Below are positions 24,625 to 34,168 of a stretch of 64,000 bases of DNA, piece by piece; within the stretch, counting starts at the first letter, position 1; each line of letters begins with the position of its first letter. The translations under genes and the position numbers were made by a program. A model generated the notes under the pieces. It was not told the origin of the DNA, made no database searches, and worked only from the letters and a program-made list of their open reading frames with translations. Source of the DNA: Pseudomonadales bacterium (GTDB lineage Bacteria > Pseudomonadota > Gammaproteobacteria > Pseudomonadales > Azotimanducaceae); NCBI GenBank assembly GCA_024234635.1, contig JACKNX010000011.1:86885-150884 (forward strand), given 5' to 3'.

Positions 24625-25890
24625 ATGACGGCGACACGGCCAACGATCGACGCGGACGTCTTTACCAGCAGCGAATACGCCGCCAACCCCTACCCCACGC
24701 TGAAACTGCTGCGCGACCACTACCCCGTCTACCAGAATCCCCGCTCTGGCATGTGGATGATCACGCGGTATGACGACGTGGTGGCCTGCTTCCGCGATTC
24801 GGACCGCTTCTCCGCGTCACCCAATGGCCTGACTATCGGCGCGGTGTTCGGGCCGACGCTCATGGAATACGACGGTGACGAACACACCAAGCTGCGCAAT
24901 ATCGTGGCGCCGGAATTCGTTGGCCTGAAATTGAAGGCGCTGATGCCCGTCATCGTGCGTAACACCATGGCGCTGATCGAAAAATTCACGACCAGTCAGG
25001 CGGAACGCATCGCGCGCAGTGCCGCCAGCGTCGGCGAGATCGATATCGTCGACGACTTCGCCACGCGGCTGCCGCTGAACGTCATTCTCGATGTGCTGGA
25101 CCTGCCCCAGGAGGCGCACGAGATGTTCCACACGTGGTACCCGGCCATGATGAACGGCATCAACGGCTCGCCCGAGCACCGCGCGCTGGGCGTTGCCGCC
25201 AACCAGGCCTATCACGACTACCTCGATCCGCTCATCGAGCGGCGTGCCCGCAATCCGGGTGCAGACCTGCTGTCGCGACTTTCGGTGGCGGAAGTGGATG
25301 GCCACCGCATGACAAAGGACGAGATCAAGTCGTTCGCCAGCCTGTTGCTGGTCGCGGGCGCCGAAACCACGGATAAGGCGATTGCCAATCTCTGGTACCA
25401 GCTGCTGGCGAATCCCGCGCAGTGGCAGGCGGTGCAGCGTGATCCCGAGCTGCTGGAGCCGGCGTTTTCGGAAATGATGCGCGTGCATCCACCGGCGTCG
25501 GGCCAGATGCGCCGAACCATCGTGGATGTCACCCTGCATGACGTCACGATCCCCGCGGGTTCGTTCGTGAACCTGTCGATTTACGGTGCCAACCGGGATG
25601 AGCGCGTGTTCAGCAATCCCGATCAGTTCGACATCTTCCGGGACGATCTGAACATGGGCCGGGAGCTGCGGTCGGGATTTCAGAAAGACGGCCGGTCCGG
25701 TCACCTGGGATTCGGTCTGGGCAAACACTTCTGTGCCGGCTACCAGCTTGCGCGCGCCGAGACGGTGGTGGGAACACGGGAACTGATGAAGGTGATCCGT
25801 AACCCCCGTTTCAAACCCGGCAGCAAACCGACGCCCATCGCGATACGTCTGCAACCCTGGTCGTTGCCACTGGAGTTCGATGCTGCCTGA
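24625..25890 (+). CDS. Cytochrome P450
   Basis: A 421-residue soluble bacterial P450. The haem-binding loop reads LGFGLGKHFCAGYQLA with the axial Cys, the I-helix oxygen-activation motif is LLLVAGAETTDKAI, and the ExxR of helix K is in SEMMRVHPP. The ATG at 24625 is preferred over the upstream GTG at 24601 because GAGGAG precedes it at good spacing. Such P450s hydroxylate fatty acids, terpenes, steroids or aromatics and need a ferredoxin and reductase, neither of which is encoded next to it. Substrate unknown. Confidence 0.95.
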   Translation: MTATRPTIDADVFTSSEYAANPYPTLKLLRDHYPVYQNPRSGMWMITRYDDVVACFRDSDRFSASPNGLTIGAVFGPTLMEYDGDEHTKLRNIVAPEFVGLKLKALMPVIVRNTMALIEKFTTSQAERIARSAASVGEIDIVDDFATRLPLNVILDVLDLPQEAHEMFHTWYPAMMNGINGSPEHRALGVAANQAYHDYLDPLIERRARNPGADLLSRLSVAEVDGHRMTKDEIKSFASLLLVAGAETTDKAIANLWYQLLANPAQWQAVQRDPELLEPAFSEMMRVHPPASGQMRRTIVDVTLHDVTIPAGSFVNLSIYGANRDERVFSNPDQFDIFRDDLNMGRELRSGFQKDGRSGHLGFGLGKHFCAGYQLARAETVVGTRELMKVIRNPRFKPGSKPTPIAIRLQPWSLPLEFDAA

Positions 25891-25923
25891 CGGCGGTTCG
25901 TTCGGCACAGTCCGGTCGCAACC

Positions 25924-28638
25924 ATGAGCAGTCGCCACCTCACACCACTGCCGCAGCATCTTGAAACCGCTGGTCAGGCGCTGTGCGCAAGCCTTGATCT
26001 TGCTCCCACGCCATCGCTGGTACGCGTGTTCACCCTGTCCCCATTCGCCGCGGGCGTGGCGCAGCGCCAGACGCAGGCCGTGCGCGAGATGGTTGAACGT
26101 GGTGTGTTCGATCAGCGGCCCGATAGCGCGTGGTATGCGCATACGTTGGCGGCGACGCTGGCTGAGACGCCAACCATGGATGGCGTCAAACGCCTGCTGC
26201 GGCAGATGCGTAACCTCGCACAGTTTCACCTGATCTACCGGCACGTACTCGCCACCTCGGTGATGACGGAAACGGTCGCTGATGTCTCGGCACTGGCGGA
26301 TGTATTCGTGCAGGCCGCGCTCGACTGGTGCGACCGGACGCTGGCCGCCACGCCCGCCTACGGTGAGCCACGCACGGAGACAGGTGAGAGGCAACATCTG
26401 GTGGTGTTCGCGCTCGGCAAGCTGGGCGCCGGCGAACTGAATCTCTCCTCCGATATCGATCTGGTGCTGGCCTACCCAGAGGCCGGCGTCACCACCACAG
26501 GCAAGACCTGTCAGCAGTACTTCGTGCGGCTGGCGCAGATGCTGGTGGACGCGCTTGATCCGATCACGGTTGACGGCTTTGTCTACAGGGTGGACCTGCG
26601 GCTTCGCCCCTGGGGAGAGAGCGGTCCGCTGGTCATGCATTTCGACGCCATGGAGTCCTACTTCGAAACCCAGGGCAGGGACTGGGAGCGGTACGCCTTC
26701 ATCAAGGCCCGCGCCTGTGCCGGTGATCTCGCGGCCGGTGACACCATGCTGGCGCGGTTGCAGCCCTTTGTTTACCGACGCTATCTCGATTTCGGCGCGG
26801 TGCAGGCGCTGCGTGACATGAAGGCGCGTATCCAGGCGGAGAAACATGGCCCGCGCAACATCAAGCTGGGACCTGGCGGTATCCGCGACATCGAGTTCGG
26901 CGTCCAGGTCATGCAACTCATCTGGGGCGGACGGCAGCCGGAATTGCGCACGCGTGCGCTGATGCAGGCACTGCCTCAGCTGGTTGGACTGAATCACCTG
27001 GATGCTACGGTCGCTGCCGATCTGCTTGCCGCCTATGAGTTCCTCCGGGACCTCGAACATTGCCTGCAGGCCGTCGCGGATGAGCAGACTCAACTGCTTC
27101 CCACGGATGACGACGCGCTCGATGGTGTGGCGCTCATGCTCGGCTACGCCGACCGCCTGGCAATGCGGCTGGCGCTCGACGAGCACCGGACGAAGGTGTC
27201 CGCGTTCTTTACCGGCGTGATCGCACCGGTGGAGGTTGCGACGACAACAGTGCCCTGGGACGAGATCGAAACCACGGTGCAGGCGCACCAGTTCGGGGAG
27301 GCGGAGATCGCCGCGCGTGAACTCGAACAGTTGCGCACGGCGCGGGACAGGTCGAGTGTCGGCAACGAAGGGCGGCAGCGACTGGATGCCCTGATGCCGG
27401 CGCTTCTCGAGGATCTTCGCGGCCAGGTGGATGCAGGTGTTGTCCTGTCACGACTGGTGCCCATCCTCCGTTCGGTGCTGCGTCGTTCCGCCTACCTTGC
27501 GTTGCTGCACGAAAACCCGGATGCGCGTCGCCTGCTGGTCGAACTTGTCCGTCGCAGCCGGTGGGTGGCGGAGCGATTGTGCGCGCAGCCCATGCACATG
27601 GATGCGCTGCTGGATGAGCGGGGCATCGACGACCTGCCGACCACGGCGGCCCTGCGTCAATCGGTGCGGCAGCGACTCGCGGCGGTCGACGCGGACGACC
27701 AGGAGCGGCGACTGGATGTGCTGCGCGAGTTCCGCGAACAGTACGGTTTCGGTATCGCGCTGGCGGAACTGCGGGCAAAGCTGCCATTGATGCGTATCAG
27801 CGACTACTACACCTTTCTTGCGGAAGCGCTGCTGCAGGAAGCCCTGGAGATGGCCTGGGCGGATATCGGCGGACCGCACCATCGCCCGTTCATCGTCGTG
27901 GGCTATGGCAAGCTTGGCGGTCTGGAGCTGGGGCCGGATTCCGATCTCGATCTCGTGTTCCTGCATGACTTTCCGCCGGATGAGGCCCCCATGCTGCAAC
28001 GCCTGGCGCGCCGGTTGCTGCACATTCTGACGGCCAGTACGTATCTTGGCGCGCTCTACGAGATTGATACCCGCCTGCGTCCGTCGGGCAATGCCGGCAC
28101 CATGGTGACCAGTCTCGCCGGCTTCGAAACCTATCAACGCCAGCGTGCGTGGACCTGGGAACATCAGGCTCTGGTGCGTGCCCGCTGCGTCGCCGGCGAT
28201 CCTGCGTTGCGGGAACGCTTCGAAACCCTGCGCCGTGCGCTGCTTTGTGAACCCCGGGACCGGGACAAGGTGCGGGAGGATGTGGCGGCCATGCGCGAGC
28301 GCATGGTGAAACACCACAAGGCCGAAGCTGATCTCAAGCGCAGCGCCGGCGGTATCGTCGATATCGAATTCATGGTGCAGTACCTGGTGCTGGCTCACGC
28401 GGCGGAGCATCCGGCGCTAGCCGTGTTTCCCGATAACGTGCGCATTCTGGAGGCAGCGGGCGCCAGTGGTGTGCTGGCCAGGGAAACGGCGGAAGCCCTG
28501 ACGGCGGCTTACCTGGCGTTGCGGGCGGAAAACCATCGCCGTGCGCTGGACCTGCCCGACCGTGAACGCGCGGAACGCCTGCTCAGGGATCACGAGGCCC
28601 TGGTGAGGGGAACATGGGTCAAACTGTTTTCGCCGTGA
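25924..28638 (+). CDS. glnE: Glutamine synthetase adenylyltransferase/adenylyl-removing enzyme
   Basis: A 904-residue bifunctional regulator that adenylylates and deadenylylates a Tyr of glutamine synthetase according to nitrogen status signalled by PII. Both nucleotidyltransferase domains are present: the N-terminal (deadenylylating) one has GKLGAGELNLSSDIDLVLAY at about residue 165 and the C-terminal (adenylylating) one has GYGKLGGLELGPDSDLDLVF at about 660. A helical region links them, and KRSAGGIVDIEFMVQYL lies near the C-terminus. Length is standard. It opens the block that parallels Pseudomonas glnE-ilvE-waaF, but three minus-strand genes separate it from ilvE. Confidence 0.97.
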   Translation: MSSRHLTPLPQHLETAGQALCASLDLAPTPSLVRVFTLSPFAAGVAQRQTQAVREMVERGVFDQRPDSAWYAHTLAATLAETPTMDGVKRLLRQMRNLAQFHLIYRHVLATSVMTETVADVSALADVFVQAALDWCDRTLAATPAYGEPRTETGERQHLVVFALGKLGAGELNLSSDIDLVLAYPEAGVTTTGKTCQQYFVRLAQMLVDALDPITVDGFVYRVDLRLRPWGESGPLVMHFDAMESYFETQGRDWERYAFIKARACAGDLAAGDTMLARLQPFVYRRYLDFGAVQALRDMKARIQAEKHGPRNIKLGPGGIRDIEFGVQVMQLIWGGRQPELRTRALMQALPQLVGLNHLDATVAADLLAAYEFLRDLEHCLQAVADEQTQLLPTDDDALDGVALMLGYADRLAMRLALDEHRTKVSAFFTGVIAPVEVATTTVPWDEIETTVQAHQFGEAEIAARELEQLRTARDRSSVGNEGRQRLDALMPALLEDLRGQVDAGVVLSRLVPILRSVLRRSAYLALLHENPDARRLLVELVRRSRWVAERLCAQPMHMDALLDERGIDDLPTTAALRQSVRQRLAAVDADDQERRLDVLREFREQYGFGIALAELRAKLPLMRISDYYTFLAEALLQEALEMAWADIGGPHHRPFIVVGYGKLGGLELGPDSDLDLVFLHDFPPDEAPMLQRLARRLLHILTASTYLGALYEIDTRLRPSGNAGTMVTSLAGFETYQRQRAWTWEHQALVRARCVAGDPALRERFETLRRALLCEPRDRDKVREDVAAMRERMVKHHKAEADLKRSAGGIVDIEFMVQYLVLAHAAEHPALAVFPDNVRILEAAGASGVLARETAEALTAAYLALRAENHRRALDLPDRERAERLLRDHEALVRGTWVKLFSP

Positions 28639-28650
28639 ACGGGTGGTCCC

Positions 28651-30099
28651 TCACCAGCTGTCCACGGGGTGTTGCTTGGCCTCACGATTGCCCGCCAGCG
28701 GCAACAAGCGGATCAGCCTTGCCAGAATCGTGCGCGTTTCCCTGGGGTCGATGATGTCATCAAAAGCATTGGCATCACGCACCAGCGCGTAGCCGTCGGC
28801 CCTGTTCAGTTCGGCATCGGGCCACGCGCCCATGAACACCGGAACCGAGGCGCCGGTTGAATACCCGGTCATGAGTGCGGGCGCCAGACCGCGACCCGAA
28901 CGGAGCTGCACGCTGAGTAATGGGACCGTGCGCGTCTGATGGGAAACGATGCAGCGCAAGTGCACCCGGGAAAGCCCGGTTTCGACGTATGACCCTCGCG
29001 CCTTGTCCTGCCAGCGGGTTGTGGTGCCTGTGCTGTCGATCAATACGAGCAGCGGCAGTTCCCAGGCATCACACAGCTCCACGTGGCGGTTGATCTTCTG
29101 TGCGGCAGCTTCGTCGATCAGTCCGTCGTTCTCCGCGGGATTGCTGGCGAGCACGCCGATAGCGCGGCCGTTCAACCGGGCGACGCCGGCAACGAGTGCA
29201 CGGGCGAATCCCCCCCGCAACTCGATGAAGGAACCGGGATCCGTCAGGGTGTCGATCACCGGTTGGATTTCGTAAGGGCCGGTTGACGGTACGAGGCTGG
29301 CGATGGCGTCCTGGTTGTGAAAGCTGCGTGCCGGACCGGTATCGCGCGTATGCCAGTAGCCCAGCAATCGCCTGGCGGTTGCGACTGCCTCCGTCTCATC
29401 ACCGGCAAGCAGTTCGATGCCACCCGTCTCGTACTGCATCTGCGCACCCGACAACTCGGTTGGCGTGAGACGTCTGCCGATCGCGGCTTCCACCATGGGT
29501 GGTCCACCCATGCCGATGGCGGAGCCTCTGGTGGCAATGACGATGTCGGAGAAGCCGGCAACACTGGCGTGGCCGGCAAAGGAAGGGCCGGACACGATGC
29601 TGATGGTGGGTACCCAACCGGACAACTCCGCCATGCCGTCGAACAGCGTATAGGGGCCGATGGCGCCGGACAGTTCGATGTGCCCGAGTCCGTTGCGCGG
29701 ATGCCGGGCGCGACTGCCGCCGCCGTCCACGAAAGCCACGAAAGGCCAGCGGTGTTCACGCGCCAGCGCAAACAGGCGGCCCAGTCGCGCCGCGCCGTAG
29801 CCGCCGCCGTGGTCCGTATAGTCGGTTGTCGAAATGATCGCGGGATGGCCGTCGATGGTGGCGATGGCATCCAGTCCACCGGTTTCGGCCACCCAGGGAT
29901 TCCCGGTGTCGTTCGGATCGACGGCGGCGATCGTTCCGTACGACACCATGCTGCCGGCATCGGCCAGCAGCGCCATGCGCTCGCGTGCCGTGAGCTTGCC
30001 GGTCTTGCGGATGCGCGTGACGACATCCGGCCGGGCGGCGTCGCCGAGCGCGGTGCGCGCCAGGCGCAACAATTCCGTGCGAGTGGGATGATCTGTCAT
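28651..30099 (-). CDS. Acyl-CoA carboxylase carboxyltransferase subunit (second of a pair)
   Basis: A 482-residue protein of the biotin-dependent carboxyltransferase family (propionyl/methylcrotonyl-CoA carboxylase beta type). It shows the N-terminal LTARERMALLADAGSMVSYG and ISTTDYTDHGGGYG, the GHASVAGFSDIVIATRGSAI oxyanion region and, in the second half, IGVLASNPAENDGLIDEAAA and RSGRGLAPALMTGY. It lies three bases after a second carboxyltransferase gene, and the two are only moderately alike. No biotin carboxylase or biotin carrier gene is adjacent, so the partner subunits must be elsewhere, or the proteins act as decarboxylases. The natural acyl-CoA is unknown. Confidence 0.85.
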   Translation of the reverse strand: MTDHPTRTELLRLARTALGDAARPDVVTRIRKTGKLTARERMALLADAGSMVSYGTIAAVDPNDTGNPWVAETGGLDAIATIDGHPAIISTTDYTDHGGGYGAARLGRLFALAREHRWPFVAFVDGGGSRARHPRNGLGHIELSGAIGPYTLFDGMAELSGWVPTISIVSGPSFAGHASVAGFSDIVIATRGSAIGMGGPPMVEAAIGRRLTPTELSGAQMQYETGGIELLAGDETEAVATARRLLGYWHTRDTGPARSFHNQDAIASLVPSTGPYEIQPVIDTLTDPGSFIELRGGFARALVAGVARLNGRAIGVLASNPAENDGLIDEAAAQKINRHVELCDAWELPLLVLIDSTGTTTRWQDKARGSYVETGLSRVHLRCIVSHQTRTVPLLSVQLRSGRGLAPALMTGYSTGASVPVFMGAWPDAELNRADGYALVRDANAFDDIIDPRETRTILARLIRLLPLAGNREAKQHPVDSW

Positions 30100-30102
30100 G
30101 CT

Positions 30103-31608
30103 CTACCGCAACTCGATGCCATGCCGCCATGCGCCGAACCGGCGCGCGGCCGTGCGCGCCAGCATCTCGCCGATACGTGTGCGCGTATCCAGCGGGTCGA
30201 TGATGTCGTCGAACTGGAAGATGCGGCCGGCGCGCAGCCCGGACTGCGTGCTGCGCATCTTTTCCGCGTACTCGTCGCGAATAGCCATGGCCTCCTCGCG
30301 TGTGGCCGCTGCCTGGATTTCCCTGCGTTTGACGAGATACGCCGCGCCTTCCAGCGACATGCCGCCTGACTCCACGGTCGGCCAGGCGAGTTTCAGCAAC
30401 GGCGCATTGTGGCTGGTGCCCCAGCCGTACATCGCATACGGGCCGAGGCCGTAGGCTTTGCGGATCTGCACGGAACACAGCGGCACGGTGCGGTGGTGCA
30501 GCGCAGCCAGTGGTCGCGCGTGGTGACGCGCCATGCCATCCGCTTCGGCCTGCGGCCCCACCATGAAGCCAGGGTTGTCGATGAACGACACCAGCGGAAA
30601 GCCGTAGGCGTCGCACATCTCGATGAAGCGTGTCGCCTTGTCCGCGGCGTGCGGATCGATGGAGCCAGCCAGCGGTGATTTCGGCTGGTTCGCGAAAATG
30701 CCGATCGGCCGGCCGTACAGGCGGGCCAGTACAGTCAGCATCGAGCGACCGAAGTCAGGTTGCAGCTCCAGCGTGCTGTCCGCGTCCGCGAACGCGTGAA
30801 TGACCTGCCGCATATCGTAGGGACGCCGCCGGTTGTCCGGGATGATCGTGGCGATGGACGGGTAGTCCGGGTTTTCGTCGCGGTCCGGTCGATCAGGCAG
30901 GTGATAGCCGAGGAACTGACGCGCCGCGAGCAGGGCTGCCAGCTCGGTATTCTCGACCCGGTCGATATCGCCACGCTTCGCGTAGTCTTCGGCCGGATGC
31001 GTGGTAAGAGTCCCATCGGTCTCGCGTGTGCCGATTGGCGTACCGCGCACGGCAACGCAGAAGTCGCACAACAAGGCCGCACCCGCCTCACCGTCCAGCG
31101 CGCGCCCGAGTATGCAGGCGACCGTGGGGAGCCGTCCGTTCAGATGCGCGAGACCGTCGTAGAGCCCCCATCGACCACGCGGGTTCACCATCACGGGCGG
31201 TGGTGGCAACGGATCGTCGGGGCGTGCCCCGTCCCCATCGAGCAGCAGCACCAGTGGCCAGTGCTCGCGTTCGGCAATCTGCAGGATGCGCGAGAGCTTG
31301 CGCTGGTTGCGATCGCTCTGCGTGCCATCGAGCACGCTGCGGTCGCTGGCGGCGACCATGACAGGCAGTCCTGCCACCCTGCCGCCACCGCAGACCAGGC
31401 CGTCAGCGAAATCCGTATCGTCCTCCCTGCCCGTGCGACCGGCGAGGATGCCGTATTCCGCGAACGAGCCGGTGTCCAGCAAGGTGTCGATGCGTTCGCG
31501 CGCGGTCAGTCGACCCCCGGCGTGCATTGCCGTGCGCATGCCCGGACGGGCGTCGTCCCGTGCCGCGGCTGCGGCATCGGCAATCTGTCGGCGTAGTGCT
31601 TCATCCAT
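30103..31608 (-). CDS. Acyl-CoA carboxylase carboxyltransferase subunit (first of a pair)
   Basis: A 501-residue carboxyltransferase of the acyl-CoA carboxylase beta family. Visible are LTARERIDTLLDTGSFAEYG, VMVAASDRSVLDGTQSDRNQ, PIGIFANQPKSPLAGSIDP, FPLVSFIDNPGFMVGPQAE and RKAYGLGPYAMYG, which cover both crotonase-like halves. The start has AGGAG about 12 bases upstream. It is 21 bases after the PLP enzyme gene and three bases before its companion carboxyltransferase, so all three should be one transcript. A heteromeric complex of the two subunits is plausible. Missing biotin carboxylase and carrier genes leave the overall reaction open. Confidence 0.87.
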   Translation of the reverse strand: MDEALRRQIADAAAAARDDARPGMRTAMHAGGRLTARERIDTLLDTGSFAEYGILAGRTGREDDTDFADGLVCGGGRVAGLPVMVAASDRSVLDGTQSDRNQRKLSRILQIAEREHWPLVLLLDGDGARPDDPLPPPPVMVNPRGRWGLYDGLAHLNGRLPTVACILGRALDGEAGAALLCDFCVAVRGTPIGTRETDGTLTTHPAEDYAKRGDIDRVENTELAALLAARQFLGYHLPDRPDRDENPDYPSIATIIPDNRRRPYDMRQVIHAFADADSTLELQPDFGRSMLTVLARLYGRPIGIFANQPKSPLAGSIDPHAADKATRFIEMCDAYGFPLVSFIDNPGFMVGPQAEADGMARHHARPLAALHHRTVPLCSVQIRKAYGLGPYAMYGWGTSHNAPLLKLAWPTVESGGMSLEGAAYLVKRREIQAAATREEAMAIRDEYAEKMRSTQSGLRAGRIFQFDDIIDPLDTRTRIGEMLARTAARRFGAWRHGIELR

Positions 31609-31629
31609 GGCGGCGCGTGACTCCTCTTG

Positions 31630-33009
31630 TCATCCGGCCAGCAGCCCGGGCAGTTCGCGCCCGATGCCCGGCCGCAGCTCCCGCAAAGTGTCATCGAGCG
31701 CATCGATGGCCGTATCGACTTCCGTATCCCCCATTGGCGTGGACGTGCAGTACATCAGGCGCCCGGCGCTTGCGACACCCCGTTGCAGCATGCCGAGGTG
31801 CACCAGCTGATTCAGGTGGCGCGATCGCGTCAGTCCGGCCAGTACGTCGCGGGCGTCATGCAGTGGTGCGTCGGTCAGATGCAGGTTCACCAGCGAGCCG
31901 AGGCCGGTGGCCTGACCGCGAATGCCGTTTCGCGCGAATGCCGTGTTGAATCCGGCACGCAGGCGGTCGCCGAGTCCGTTGAGGCGCTCGATGCCCGAGG
32001 CGTCGAGCTGGGTCATGGCGGCGTACCCCGCGGCCATGCTCAGGGGGTTGCCCGAAAAGGTGCTGGCATGCATCACCGGTTGCGCCTCGTCGGGATGGAA
32101 CCTGCGCATCAGGTCCGTGCGGCCACCGATGGCGCCGATGGGCAGGCCGCCACCGATGATCTTGCCCATCGCGGTGAGGTCCGGTGTGATGCCGAAATGC
32201 GCTTGCGCGCCGCCCATGTGCAGCCGCAGCGTGATCACCTCGTCGAAGATCAGCACGATGCCGTGACGCTGCGTCGCTTCGCGCAGGGCCAGCAGGAAAT
32301 CGCGCGTGGCGGGAATCATGCCCAGCGAGCCCAGCATGGGCTCCACGATCACGGCGGCCAGTGTTTTCGCGTGGTGGTCGATGAGCGCCGAGGCCAGGGC
32401 CGGTTGGTTGTAGGGACACACCACGGTGTCGCCCAGCACGCTGTCCGGGATGCTGGCATCGATGGGTACGGCGCGCGGCGCTTCGAGCGAGCCCGCTTCG
32501 TTCGGCCGGGGCACCAGGCTCACTTCCGCCAGTTCGAAGCTGCCGTGATAGCCACCTTCCATCTTCATGATCTTCTGTCGGCCGGTGGACGCGCGGGCGC
32601 AGCGGATGGCCATGAGCGTGGCTTCGGTACCGGAACTGGTGAAGCGCAACTGCTCCACGCCCGGCACCCGGTCGCGGATGAGTCGGGCAAGGGCGATCTG
32701 CGAGCGCGTGGGCGCGGCGTAAGCGGAGCCGATGGCGATCTGTTCCCGCACCGCGGCGACGGTGGCGGGGTTGGCGTGACCGTGGATCAGGGAGGTGAAA
32801 TTGTTCATGAAATCGAGGATTTCATGGCCATCGGCGTCGAACTGCCGGCAGCCGGCGGCCCGCTCGATGAACAGTGGGTAGGGCGCAAAATGCGCGGACA
32901 TGCGGGTGTCGCCGCCGGGGAAGACCTCGCGTGCCTCGGCGATCAGCGCCGCGGATCGCGGCGACCAGCGCTTGTATTGCTCGAAAATTTGCTCCCGCAG
33001 GCTGGTCAC
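31630..33009 (-). CDS. Class III PLP aminotransferase, glutamate-1-semialdehyde aminomutase-like
   Basis: A 459-residue fold-type I PLP enzyme. It contains RFTSSGTEATLMAIRCARA, the PLP-ring Asp motif IFDEVIT, and the Schiff-base Lys in AMGKIIGGGLPIGAIGG, the signature closest to glutamate-1-semialdehyde 2,1-aminomutase (HemL). The GTG start is chosen because GGGAGGTGG lies just upstream; an in-frame ATG farther upstream begins in a less family-like stretch. HemL is usually about 430 residues and solitary, whereas this one heads an operon with two carboxyltransferases, so it is more likely a catabolic aminotransferase or aminomutase of a HemL-like clade. True HemL cannot be excluded. Confidence 0.85.
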   Translation of the reverse strand: MTSLREQIFEQYKRWSPRSAALIAEAREVFPGGDTRMSAHFAPYPLFIERAAGCRQFDADGHEILDFMNNFTSLIHGHANPATVAAVREQIAIGSAYAAPTRSQIALARLIRDRVPGVEQLRFTSSGTEATLMAIRCARASTGRQKIMKMEGGYHGSFELAEVSLVPRPNEAGSLEAPRAVPIDASIPDSVLGDTVVCPYNQPALASALIDHHAKTLAAVIVEPMLGSLGMIPATRDFLLALREATQRHGIVLIFDEVITLRLHMGGAQAHFGITPDLTAMGKIIGGGLPIGAIGGRTDLMRRFHPDEAQPVMHASTFSGNPLSMAAGYAAMTQLDASGIERLNGLGDRLRAGFNTAFARNGIRGQATGLGSLVNLHLTDAPLHDARDVLAGLTRSRHLNQLVHLGMLQRGVASAGRLMYCTSTPMGDTEVDTAIDALDDTLRELRPGIGRELPGLLAG

Positions 33010-33089
33010 GTCGCCACCTCCCCGGATCCGACCACGCCGGGCATGGTAAGTCGTCGGGTTTTCGCGCCGCAAACGCAGCGCGGGCGGGC

Positions 33090-33116
33090 GCCGGCATGCC
33101 GGCGGTGGGATACAAT
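33090..33116 (+). promoter_or_regulatory. Candidate ilvE promoter with palindromic operator
   Basis: A perfect 14-base palindrome GCCGGCATGCCGGC (33090-33103) lies seven bases upstream of TACAAT (33111-33116), which differs from the -10 consensus at one base. The palindrome occupies the spacer and part of the -35 position, where no -35 consensus is seen, so a bound factor might activate or repress. It is 84-110 bases upstream of the ilvE start and 81-107 bases upstream of the divergent aminomutase start. Sequence evidence only. Confidence 0.35.
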
Positions 33117-33199
33117 CAGCCGCTTTCCGCGATGCGCGGGCAACGTCGGTGTTGTCCGCCTCGCCTCAACGCAGTTCGAAGGTTGTTGAAGAGAGACTC

Positions 33200-34132
33200 A
33201 TGACCGCATCCACTTTTGCCGACCGTGACGGTTTCATCTGGCAGGACGGCGCCCTGGTTCCGTGGCGCGATGCCAGGGTGCACGTACTCACCCACTCCCT
33301 GCACTATGGCGTTGGTGTCTTCGAAGGCGTGCGCTGTTACGACACGCCGAAGGGGCCGCAGGTTTTCCGGCTGACGGAACACACGGACCGGCTGTTCAAG
33401 TCCGCACACATCCTGGGTCTGAAGATTCCGTACACGCAGGCGCAGATCAACGCCGCGCACGTGGAAGTGTTGCGGGCGAACAAACTGGATGAGGGCTATA
33501 TCCGGCCGCTGGTGTTCCTCGGCAGCGAAGCGATGGGGCTGCGGGCCAAGGGGCTCACCGTACGCACCGCGATTGCCGCCTGGGAATGGCCCAACTACAT
33601 GGATCCCGATTCCCGCGAGAAGGGTATTCGTGTGCGCACGTCGTCCTACACGCGGCATCACGTGAACATCACCATGTGCAAGGCGAAGGCCACCGGCAAT
33701 TACACCAATTCCATCCTGGCACTGCACGAGGCGCTGGACGCCGGTTGCGACGAGGCGCTGTTGCTGGATCCCGAAGGGTACGTTGCCGAGGGCAGTGGGG
33801 AGAACGTCTTCATCGTGCGCAATGGTGAACTGCACACGCCCGAACTCACTTCCTGCCTGGACGGTATCACGCGCAATACGGTGTTTACCCTGGCAAGGGA
33901 GCTTGGTTACACCATCCACGAGCGCCGTATTACCCGTGATGAGGTCTATATCGCCGACGAGGCGTTCTTCACGGGCACGGCAGCAGAAGTGCTGCCCATC
34001 CGCGAACTGGATGGACGCACGATAGGCAGCGGACGGCGTGGACCGGTCACAGAGCGTTTGCAGACCGCCTATTTCGACCAGGTGCGCGGTCGGTCCGCGA
34101 AGCACGCGGAGTGGCATACGTCGCTGCGCTGA
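33200..34132 (+). CDS. ilvE: Branched-chain amino acid aminotransferase
   Basis: A 310-residue fold-type IV PLP enzyme that transfers amino groups between glutamate and the keto acids of valine, leucine and isoleucine. The N-terminal HVLTHSLHYGVGVFEGVRCY, the PLP Lys region NYTNSILALHEALDAGCDEA, the GYVAEGSGENVFIV loop and the YIADEAFFTGTAAEV motif are all intact. The ATG at 33200 is used because family similarity begins at MTASTFADRDGFIWQDG and GAAGAGAGAC lies upstream. An in-frame upstream ATG at 33149 would add 17 unrelated residues. It leads the LPS core cluster; waaF begins 36 bases after its stop, the same neighbour order as in Pseudomonas. Confidence 0.96.
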   Translation: MTASTFADRDGFIWQDGALVPWRDARVHVLTHSLHYGVGVFEGVRCYDTPKGPQVFRLTEHTDRLFKSAHILGLKIPYTQAQINAAHVEVLRANKLDEGYIRPLVFLGSEAMGLRAKGLTVRTAIAAWEWPNYMDPDSREKGIRVRTSSYTRHHVNITMCKAKATGNYTNSILALHEALDAGCDEALLLDPEGYVAEGSGENVFIVRNGELHTPELTSCLDGITRNTVFTLARELGYTIHERRITRDEVYIADEAFFTGTAAEVLPIRELDGRTIGSGRRGPVTERLQTAYFDQVRGRSAKHAEWHTSLR

Positions 34133-34168
34133 GACGCCGATGACCGTGGCGCAGGACGGCGCTGCCTG

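Noticed and set aside
24817..27288. 823-codon minus-strand frame opposite the P450 and glnE genes
   Set aside because: It is rich in His, Arg and Gln with no domain features, and both genes on the other strand have full catalytic motifs.
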